Assembly (NCBI GenBank): GCA_016720685.1
Contig: JADKKC010000010.1
Location: 1-64,000, forward strand
DNA: 64,000 bases
Direction: 5' to 3'
DNA from: Zoogloea sp.
Lineage (GTDB): Bacteria > Pseudomonadota > Gammaproteobacteria > Burkholderiales > Rhodocyclaceae
Part shown: positions 44,825-52,869 of the stretch, piece after piece
Position numbering within the stretch: the first letter of the stretch is position 1
Layout: every line of letters starts with the position of its first letter
The notes under the pieces: generated by a model
Told to the model about the DNA's origin: nothing
Seen by the model: only the letters and a program-made list of their open reading frames with translations
The model's database searches: none
Made by a program: the position numbers and the translations under genes

Positions 44825-45781
44825 ATGAACTCCGACGATCTCAAGCTCTTTGCGCAGGTCATTCGTGCCGGGAGCATTTCGCGTGCCGCGATGGAACTGG
44901 GCGCCGATCAATCCACCGTGAGCCGGCGCGTTGGCCAGCTCGAGATTGAGCTGGGGGTCCGCTTGCTGCATCGCAGCGGCCGCGGCGTGACGCCCACCGA
45001 GCCGGGCCGCCAGTTGCTGGACTACGCCGGCACCGTGGCGGCGCTGCTGGACCAAGCCGCGGGCGCCCTGCGCGAGCAGGCCGAGACGGGGCCGGCGCAG
45101 CTGTGCATCGGTGCCCAGCCCACCATCGCGCGCATTGTGTTCGGGCCGCTGGCCCGGTCGCTGGCTGCGCGTTATCCGCAAACCCGGCTGCGCCTTGTCG
45201 AAGCGCTGGGAAGCCAGATCCTTGAAAAACTCGGCAACGGCGAGCTTGATTTTGCGGTGATCTACCTGCCCGAGCAGATCGGCACGCTGCAGTTCGATCC
45301 GCTCCTGAGCGAAGGCATCCACCTGATTGCTCCGCCCGGCCTGGGGCTGGAGGGCGACGTGATCGACATGGCGCGACTGGGCGAGCTGCCGCTGATCCTG
45401 CCGAGCACCCACCACGGCTTGCGCCTGCTGGTCGAATCCCTCGCTGCGCGCCATGGTTTCACGCCGCGCATCGCGCTGGAATGCGACGGCTCCACCGCGC
45501 TCACCACGCGTCTGGTCATGCAGCACTGCGGCTGCACCGTGCTGCCGCTGGCGGCCGTCAGCGACGAAGTGGCCAGCGGCCGGCTGCGGGCCTTGCGTAT
45601 TACGTCACCCGAAGTGCGGCGCAAGGTGGGCATCGTGCCGGGGCGCAATCGCGCCATCCCGGCCGGTTTGGCGACGGTGACCCGGCTGGTCAGGCTGCAG
45701 GTGGACGAACTGGTGCGCGCCGGGGCCTGGCCGGACGCGCTCTTGCTGGATGCGCTCAGGCCAGCCGCGCCTGGGGGGTGA
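44825..45781 (+). CDS. LysR-family transcriptional regulator
   Basis: This 318-residue regulator has an N-terminal HTH at about 4-60 (SISRAAMELGADQSTVSRRV, LGVRLLHRSGRGVTPTEPG). A substrate-binding-like domain runs from 90 (LCIGAQPTIARIVFGPLA). It is followed by a convergent ThDP-enzyme gene whose 3' end overlaps by 26 bp. The target may be wrbA, the ThDP gene or itself. The inducer is unknown. Confidence 0.9.
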   Translation: MNSDDLKLFAQVIRAGSISRAAMELGADQSTVSRRVGQLEIELGVRLLHRSGRGVTPTEPGRQLLDYAGTVAALLDQAAGALREQAETGPAQLCIGAQPTIARIVFGPLARSLAARYPQTRLRLVEALGSQILEKLGNGELDFAVIYLPEQIGTLQFDPLLSEGIHLIAPPGLGLEGDVIDMARLGELPLILPSTHHGLRLLVESLAARHGFTPRIALECDGSTALTTRLVMQHCGCTVLPLAAVSDEVASGRLRALRITSPEVRRKVGIVPGRNRAIPAGLATVTRLVRLQVDELVRAGAWPDALLLDALRPAAPGG

Positions 45782-47414
45782 TCTGCCGCGGATCGACGCA
45801 TAGCTCGATCAGGGCCGGCAGGCCCGATTTCGATGCGCGGGCAAACGCTGCGGCAAAATCGGCCGTCTGCGTAACCCGCTCGGCGTGGGCCCCGAAGGCC
45901 CGTGCCAGGGCGACGAAATCCGGATTCGCCAGTTTTGTGGCCACCGCCCGCCCGGGGTATTCGCGCTCCTGGTGCATGCGGATGGTGCCGAGCATGCCGT
46001 TATTGACCACGATCACCACCACCGCCGCGCCGTATTGCATGGCGGTGGCCAGCTCCTGCGGGTACATCATGAAGCAGCCGTCGCCGGCAAGGCACACCAC
46101 GCTGCGCTGCGGGTGGCGGAGCTTGGCGGCGATGGCCGCGGGCAGGCCGTAACCCATGGCCCCGTTGGTGGGGGCCAGCTCGGTGGCCGGCCGGCGGTAG
46201 CGGAAGAAGCGATGTACCCAGACGGTGTAGTTGCCGGCACCGTTGGCGATGATCGCGTCGTCGGGCAGGGTGGCGTCCAGGTGCGCCATCACCCCGGCGA
46301 AATCGACGCCGTCCAGGGCCGGGTGCGGCGCCGGCGGGGTGGAGTGGGCCAGGTAGTCGGCGCGCAGCTGCCGCGTCCAGGCGTCCCAGCCCTGGGTGGT
46401 GACCGGCACCAGTTCGGCAAGGGCCGCCGCGGCCCGGGCGACGCTGGCGTGGATCGGCAGCGCCGCCTGATACACGCGCCCGAGCTCATCCGGGTCGGCG
46501 TGGATGTGGATCAGCGTTTGCCGCGGCTGCGGGCTTTCGATGAGCGTATAACCCGACGACGATACTTCGCCCAGCCGGGCCCCGATCACCAGCAGCAGGT
46601 CGGCCTCGCGCACCCTTTCGGCCAGCCGCGGCGACACGCCCAGCCCCAGCTGGCCGACGTAATGGCGGCTGCGGTTGTCGAACAGATCCTGGCGCCGGAA
46701 GGAGGCCGCGACCGGCAGGTCGTTGCGCTCGACAAAATGGGCGAGTGCCGCAGAGGCCGCGCAGTCCCAGCCGGTGCCGCCCACGATGACGAGCGGCCGC
46801 CGGGCGTCCTGCAGCCGCGTGTGCAGTTCGGCCATGTCGGACGCAGCCGGCGCGGCGCTGGCGATGCGGGGCGGGGCGACATCCACCGCGGCGCCACGGC
46901 CGAACAGCACGTCTTCGGGCAGGGCGACCACTACCGGGCCGGGGCGCCCGGACAGCGCCACGCTGAAGGCCCGGGCGACAATTTCCGGGATGCGTTCGAG
47001 GCGGTCCACCTGCGTGACCCACTTGGCCACGCTGCCGAACATCTGGCGATAGTCGATTTCCTGGAAGGCTTCGCGGCCCATGAAGGCGGAGTCGACCTGG
47101 CCGATGAACAGGATCATCGGCGTCGAGTCTTCGCGGGCGGTGTGGACGCCGTTGCTGGCGTGGGTGGCGCCGGGGCCGCGGGTCACGAAGCAGATGCCGG
47201 GCCGGCCGGTCAGCTTGCCGTAGGCGTCGGCCATGTTGGAGGCCGCGCCTTCGTGGCGGGTCACGATGGTCTGGATGTCCGGCCGGTCGTGGAGTGCGTC
47301 GAGTACCGGTAGATAGCTTTCGCCGGGCACGCAGTAAATGGTGTCGACGCCGTTACGGTGCAGCGCTTCGACCAGGATCTGTCCGCCGTTGCGCTCTGCA
47401 TTGCCTGCCGCCAT
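45756..47414 (-). CDS. Thiamine-diphosphate enzyme (acetolactate synthase-like large subunit)
   Basis: This 552-residue ThDP enzyme has the catalytic Glu in VTRHEGAASNMADAYG near residue 55, the middle domain PLVIVGGTGWDCA and the ThDP motif GDGCFMMYPQELATAM ending near NNGMLGTIRMHQE. It resembles acetolactate synthase-like decarboxylases of unknown substrate; no regulatory small subunit is nearby, so a biosynthetic role is unlikely. The start is set at 47414 (MAAGNAERNGGQILV); the frame is open far upstream without similarity. Confidence 0.85.
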   Translation of the reverse strand: MAAGNAERNGGQILVEALHRNGVDTIYCVPGESYLPVLDALHDRPDIQTIVTRHEGAASNMADAYGKLTGRPGICFVTRGPGATHASNGVHTAREDSTPMILFIGQVDSAFMGREAFQEIDYRQMFGSVAKWVTQVDRLERIPEIVARAFSVALSGRPGPVVVALPEDVLFGRGAAVDVAPPRIASAAPAASDMAELHTRLQDARRPLVIVGGTGWDCAASAALAHFVERNDLPVAASFRRQDLFDNRSRHYVGQLGLGVSPRLAERVREADLLLVIGARLGEVSSSGYTLIESPQPRQTLIHIHADPDELGRVYQAALPIHASVARAAAALAELVPVTTQGWDAWTRQLRADYLAHSTPPAPHPALDGVDFAGVMAHLDATLPDDAIIANGAGNYTVWVHRFFRYRRPATELAPTNGAMGYGLPAAIAAKLRHPQRSVVCLAGDGCFMMYPQELATAMQYGAAVVVIVVNNGMLGTIRMHQEREYPGRAVATKLANPDFVALARAFGAHAERVTQTADFAAAFARASKSGLPALIELCVDPRQITPQARLA

Positions 47415-47575
47415 GTTTGCCTCCGTTTTCGATGGGGCAAGTATGGGCCACGCCACCTGTCCGGGCTTTGCACGCCGTGCATAGCTGCTTTGGGATTCCG
47501 CCCGTAGCGGGCCGGACGTTCGAGCAGGGAGCCGTAGGCTTTTTGATCGACCAGGCTGGACTTCATGGGCGGGTT

Positions 47576-48643
47576 TCAGTGCATGAAGGGGTAGTCCGTG
47601 TAGCCCTCTGCACCGGGCGAATAGAAAGTGTCCGGGTTGGGGCTGTTGAGCTGGGCGCCGGCCTTGATGCGGGCGGGCAGGTCGGGGTTGGCGAGGAAGG
47701 CGGTGCCGAAGGCGACGGCGTCGAGTTGGCCGCTTTCGATGGCGTTGGCGGCTTCGGCGGGGGTGTAGCCCATGTTGGCGATCAGCACGCCTTTGTAGTG
47801 CTGGCGGGCAGGGGTGAGCACGTCGCCCTTTTGCAGGCCGAAGAAGTCGCCGCGCATGAGGTGCAGGTAGGCGAGTTTGTAGTCGTTGAGGCGGGTGGCG
47901 AGCCAGGTGATGAGGCCGACCGGGTCGCTGTCGGCCATGTCGTTGAAGCTGTTGAGGGGCGACAGGCGCAGGCCGACGCGCTCGCCGCCCCATACGGCGA
48001 GGGTGGCGTCGAGGACTTCGAGGAGCAGCCGGGCGCGGTTTTCGACGGGGCCGCCGTAGGGGCCGCTGCGGGTGTTGCTGCCGTCGCGCAGGAATTCGTC
48101 GAGCAGGTAGCCGTTGGCGCCGTGGATTTCGACGCCGTCGAAGCCGGCGGCCTTGGCGTTTTCGGCGGCGTGGCGAAAGCCGGCGACGATGGCGGGCAGT
48201 TCGTCATCGCGGAGTTCGCGCGGGGTGACGTAGGGCTTCTTGCCCTCGGGGGTGTGCACGGCGTCGTTGCGGATCGGCAGGGCGCTGGGGGCGACGGGCT
48301 GGGAGCCGTTGTTGAGCAGCGGGTGGCAGGCGCGGCCGCCGTGCCAGATCTGCAGGAAGATGCGGCCGCCGGCCTTGTGTACGGTGTCGGTGACTTTTTT
48401 CCAGCCGGCAACCTGGGCGGCGTTGTGGATGCCGGGTTCGTGCCAGAAGGCGGAGTTGCCTTCGATGGCCATGGTGGCTTCGGCGATCAGCAGGCCGGCA
48501 CTGGCGCGCTGGGCGTAGTGGATGGCCATGAGTTCGCCGGGGATGTGGCCGTCTTCGGCGCGGCAGCGGGTGAGCGGGGCCATCAGGATGCGGTTGGGGA
48601 GCAGCAGGGCGCCGGCTTGCAGCGGCTGAAAGAGGGCGGACAT
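47576..48643 (-). CDS. Alkene reductase (old yellow enzyme family)
   Basis: This 355-residue FMN TIM-barrel enzyme reduces alpha,beta-unsaturated carbonyls or nitro compounds with NAD(P)H. Family marks: LLPNRILMAPLTRCRA, QIWHGGRACHP, FDGVEIHGANGYLLDEFLRD with SNTRSGPYGGPVENRARLL, and VAFGTAFLANPDLPARI. ATG 48643 is preferred over upstream open sequence. Confidence 0.93.
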   Translation of the reverse strand: MSALFQPLQAGALLLPNRILMAPLTRCRAEDGHIPGELMAIHYAQRASAGLLIAEATMAIEGNSAFWHEPGIHNAAQVAGWKKVTDTVHKAGGRIFLQIWHGGRACHPLLNNGSQPVAPSALPIRNDAVHTPEGKKPYVTPRELRDDELPAIVAGFRHAAENAKAAGFDGVEIHGANGYLLDEFLRDGSNTRSGPYGGPVENRARLLLEVLDATLAVWGGERVGLRLSPLNSFNDMADSDPVGLITWLATRLNDYKLAYLHLMRGDFFGLQKGDVLTPARQHYKGVLIANMGYTPAEAANAIESGQLDAVAFGTAFLANPDLPARIKAGAQLNSPNPDTFYSPGAEGYTDYPFMH

Positions 48644-48734
48644 GAATCGGAACTCCTTGATCGGGTGAATCAATAAAAAACCGAAGTCGCTTGGGCTGCG
48701 CCGGCGGCGGATTGTTCCCGGCATCGATTCGGCT

Positions 48735-48857
48735 CTAATCCGGCATGAGGGGGCGAGTGTGCCAGTTGTAGCGGATGGTGAGCAGGCACACGCTGAAGAA
48801 CAGCGCGATGCTGGCGATGTGGCCGAAACAGACCGGGACATGGAAGGCGCCGTTCAT
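48735..48857 (-). CDS. Possible 40-residue membrane protein
   Basis: A short frame with one likely helix (GHIASIALFFSVCLLTIRYN) and a short tail. There is no clear ribosome site. It lies between the reductase and the VF530-type gene on the same strand. Weak support; listed because the helix is well formed. Confidence 0.3.
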   Translation of the reverse strand: MNGAFHVPVCFGHIASIALFFSVCLLTIRYNWHTRPLMPD

Positions 48858-48964
48858 GTTTCGCTGGCGAAGACGAGCCGCTTGCGTCCGCCACCCTTGG
48901 CGCGGTATGCGGGGCTTTCCTTGGCCCGCCGGGGTGTGTGCGGGTTGGTGTTCCCGCTGCACGC

Positions 48965-49180
48965 TCAGGCCATTTCGCGCAGGTACAGCGCCTCGACCTG
49001 CTCGCGCGCCCAGGGCGTGCGGCGCAGAAACTTGAGGCTGGACTTGATGCTGGGGTCGTTCTGGAAGCAGCGGATATTGATGACCGAGCCGAGGCTCTCC
49101 CAGCCATGGCGCTCCACCAGCCGGGTGAGCATGTGTTCGAGGGTGATGCCGTGGAGCGGATTGTTTGTCTGGGAAGTCAT
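48965..49180 (-). CDS. VF530-family small DNA-binding protein (DUF2132)
   Basis: This 71-residue protein matches the VF530/DUF2132 family: NPLHGITLEHMLTRLVERHG, WESLGSVINIRCFQNDPSIK, SSLKFLRRTPWAREQVEALY. Family members have a compact helical fold and are thought to bind DNA. The role is unknown. Confidence 0.88.
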   Translation of the reverse strand: MTSQTNNPLHGITLEHMLTRLVERHGWESLGSVINIRCFQNDPSIKSSLKFLRRTPWAREQVEALYLREMA

Positions 49181-49381
49181 GGCCGGCAGAAAAAGCGGGA
49201 TGGATCGTCGGGAACTTTGACCGACTTTGTCGGCGCTGCCAAGCGCGCCGCAGCAAAACCGTGTGGCTGCTGATTTTCACGACGGGTCAGGGGGCGGCGC
49301 TGCAGGTGGGGCTGGCCTGAGCTGGAAGTGCCGGCGTGTCTCCGTGCTACCTTTCGGTCCTGGAATCTGAAAGGAGTGCGC

Positions 49382-50092
49382 ATGTCGCCGAGTTTTCGTG
49401 CCGGGGCCCGGGAGGGTTTCCGGCTGTGCCTGCCGGTGTCGGTGGGAATCATTCCGTGGGCGCTGGTCACGGGGCTGGCGATGGTCGGCGCGGGTTTTAC
49501 GGTGGTGCAGGCGATGGGCATGAGCCTGATCGTTTTTGGCGCCACGGCCCAGCTGGGCACGCTGCCGCTGATCGTGGCCGGGGCGCCGCTGTGGCTGATC
49601 GTGGCCACGGCGCTGGTGGTGAATCTGCGCTTCGTGATCTTCAGCGCGGCGCTGGCCAAGCCGCTGTCCGGCGGAACCCTGGCCCAGCGCTGGCTGTGCG
49701 GCTATGCGCTGACTGACGGCGTATTTGCCACCACGCTCGAGCGCCTCTGCAGCGAGCCGGACCCCCAGCGGCGGCTCGGCTTCTACCTGGCGCCGTCCCT
49801 GTGGTGTGCGCTGGTCTGGCAGACGGCTACCCTGGTGGGCGTGCTGGCGGCGGGGTCGGTGCCGTCGGACTGGTCGCTGGAGTTCATGGCCAGCATCGCC
49901 TTGCTGGTGTTGCTGGTGCCCATGTCCAAAGTGCGGCCGATGCTGCTTGCCATGCTGACCGGCGGCGCGCTGGCGGTGCTGCTGCGCGGCATGCCGCTGC
50001 GCCTGGGGGTGATGGTGGCGATCCTTGGCGGCATTGCGGCGGGTTTTGCCGCCGAGCACTGGCAGCACAGAGGAGGGCGTCGCGATGAATGA
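49382..50092 (+). CDS. azlC: Branched-chain amino acid exporter subunit AzlC
   Basis: This 236-residue membrane protein of the AzlC family has about six to seven helices. FGATAQLGTLPLIVAGAPLW and VVNLRFVIFSAALAKPL are diagnostic. With AzlD it exports branched-chain amino acids or analogues. GAAAGGAGTGC precedes ATG 49382, and the 3' end overlaps azlD by 8 bp. Confidence 0.92.
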   Translation: MSPSFRAGAREGFRLCLPVSVGIIPWALVTGLAMVGAGFTVVQAMGMSLIVFGATAQLGTLPLIVAGAPLWLIVATALVVNLRFVIFSAALAKPLSGGTLAQRWLCGYALTDGVFATTLERLCSEPDPQRRLGFYLAPSLWCALVWQTATLVGVLAAGSVPSDWSLEFMASIALLVLLVPMSKVRPMLLAMLTGGALAVLLRGMPLRLGVMVAILGGIAAGFAAEHWQHRGGRRDE

Positions 50093-50399
50093 GGAATGGA
50101 CGCTGTGGCTCACCTTCATCCTGATCGGGCTTCTCGCCACCACCCTGCCGCGGGCGAGTTTCATCGTTCTGGGCGAACGGGCCAGCCTGCCGGATGTGGT
50201 GCAGAAGGCCCTGCGTTACGCCCCGGCGGCCGCGCTGGCGGCCATTGTCGTGCCGGACCTGGTGCTGGTGGGTGGGGCTGTCGATGTGATCAACCCCAAG
50301 CTTGGCGGTGCCATTGCCGCGGTGCTGGCGACGCAGGTGTCGCGCAACCCGTGGCTGCCGTTTGCCGCCGGCATGGCGGCGCTGTGGGTGCTGCGCTGA
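50085..50399 (+). CDS. azlD: Branched-chain amino acid exporter subunit AzlD
   Basis: This 104-residue partner of AzlC has four hydrophobic segments, with family positions PRASFIVLGER and LRYAPAAALAAIVVPDL. AGGAGG lies about 8 bp before ATG 50085. The azlCD overlap shows co-translation. Confidence 0.92.
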   Translation: MNEEWTLWLTFILIGLLATTLPRASFIVLGERASLPDVVQKALRYAPAAALAAIVVPDLVLVGGAVDVINPKLGGAIAAVLATQVSRNPWLPFAAGMAALWVLR

Positions 50400-50441
50400 G
50401 AGGCCGGGGCGGGCGGCCCGCCAAAAAATCGCCGGGGTCGT

Positions 50442-51107
50442 TCAGCCCTGGCGTCGGTTGGCCCACACGGCCATGCCGATGCCGGTCAGGATCATCGGCA
50501 GCGACAGCCATTGGCCCATCGACATGCCGAAGGTCAGCAGGCCCAGGAAGTCGTCCGGCTCGCGGCCGAATTCGGCGATGAAGCGGAAGGCGCCGTAGCC
50601 GATCAGGAACACGGCAGAGATCAGCCCACGGGGCCGCGGTTTGGCCGAAAACCACCACAGGATCAGGAACAGGCACACGCCCTCCAGCGCAAACTGGTAG
50701 AGCTGCGAGGGGTGGCGGGGAATGCCGTCCACCTGCGGGAAGACCATGGCCCAGGGCAGATCGGTGGCGCGGCCGACGAGTTCGCCGTTGATGAAGTTGC
50801 CCAGGCGCCCGGCGGCGAGGCCCAGCGGCACCAGCGGGGCGATGAAGTCGGTAACCGCCAGCCAGGGGCGCCGGGTGCGCCGGCCGAACACCCACATGGC
50901 CACCAGCACGCCGAGAAACCCCCCGTGGAAGGCCATGCCGCCCTGCCATACCGCGAGTATCTCGGCCGGATGGGCGAGGTAGTAGGCCGGCTTGTAGAAC
51001 AGCACGTAGCCCAGCCGCCCGCCCAGGATCACGCCGAGTACGCCGTAGAACAGCAGGTCGTCGATCTGCTGGGGGTTCCAGCCCAGTTCGGGGCGGCGTC
51101 TGGCGCG
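50442..51107 (-). pseudogene. lgt: Prolipoprotein diacylglyceryl transferase Lgt, N-terminus missing
   Basis: Lgt adds diacylglycerol to the lipobox Cys of lipoproteins and is normally essential. From 51107 down, the frame reads RARRRPELGWNPQQIDDLL and then the standard protein: GVILGGRLGYVLFYKPAYYL, AVWQGGMAFHGGFLG, the signature GLAAGRLGNFINGELVGR and LGLLTFGMSMGQWLSLP. The usual first ~35-40 residues, with membrane helix 1, are absent. The yceH stop lies only 46 bp upstream, and no ATG, GTG or TTG occurs in frame before GTG 51032, which is even further inside. Either the gene is broken or a copy exists elsewhere, or there is an assembly error. Confidence 0.8.
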
Positions 51108-51153
51108 CCCGGGCTTGTGCCCGGACAGCGCTCGCCGCGGATGCCTCAGCGCA

Positions 51154-51861
51154 TTACTGGAACTGTTTGCGGAATGCCTCGAACTCGTTGGTCAGCCATT
51201 CGAGTTGCTGGCGCAGGCGGCGGACTTCTTCTTCGAGTTCGCCGACGCGGCTGCCGCGGGGGGCCGCGGCTTCACCGGTTTCGAAGGCGTGCTGGTGCTG
51301 GGCGAGGGCGGCTTCGCCGCTCATCAGGTGGGCGTAGCGGGCTTCCTTGGTGCCGGGGGCCTTGGGCAGCTGGCAGGCCATCAGTTTGTCGTCCAGGCGT
51401 TCGAGCACGGCTTCCACGTCGGCGGGGCTGCCGAAGCTGTGCATGCGCTCGCAGCGGGCGCGGATTTCGCCGACGGTTTGCGGGCCGCGCAGCATCAGGA
51501 TGGTCAGCACGGCCTGCATCGGCGGGGTGAGCGAGTGGCGCAGGCGGATTTGATGTTCCCACTTGGCGACGCGGGCGCCGGCCTGGTGGCGCTTGCTGAC
51601 GAGGCCGCGGTCGGCCAGGCGGTCCAAGGTGGCGAGGATGGTGGCTTCGGACAGGTTCATCACCGGTTCGCGGCCGGTGAGCTGGTTGCAGCCGCTGAGC
51701 AGGGCGTTGACCGACAGCGGGTAGGCGTCGGGGGTGACGAAGGATTTTTCGATGAGCACCGCGAGCACGCGCACCTCGAAGTCGTCCAGGTTGAAACCGG
51801 TGCTGCTGGCTGGGGTCGCGGCGGCAGGGGCGGTGGAGGCTTCGGACGAGGTGTCGGTCAT
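51154..51861 (-). CDS. yceH: YceH/DUF480 family protein
   Basis: This 235-residue protein has two winged-helix domains typical of DUF480: VRVLAVLIEKSFVTPDAYPL, LSVNALLSGCNQLTGREPV, and LRGPQTVGEIRARCERMH. A coiled-coil tail (ELEEEVRRLRQQLEWLTNEF) closes it. The function is unknown; a DNA-binding or regulatory role is inferred from the fold. Its 3' end directly precedes the shortened lgt. Confidence 0.88.
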   Translation of the reverse strand: MTDTSSEASTAPAAATPASSTGFNLDDFEVRVLAVLIEKSFVTPDAYPLSVNALLSGCNQLTGREPVMNLSEATILATLDRLADRGLVSKRHQAGARVAKWEHQIRLRHSLTPPMQAVLTILMLRGPQTVGEIRARCERMHSFGSPADVEAVLERLDDKLMACQLPKAPGTKEARYAHLMSGEAALAQHQHAFETGEAAAPRGSRVGELEEEVRRLRQQLEWLTNEFEAFRKQFQ

Positions 51862-51940
51862 GGCAGGCTTCCTGAGGCGGAGGAGGGCAATATCATAGCC
51901 GACGCATTGCGTCGGCCCGATGGCAGGGGCAGGGTGGCGC

Positions 51941-52852
<912 letters not shown>

Positions 52853-52869
52853 GGGCGTGGGACCTCGAT

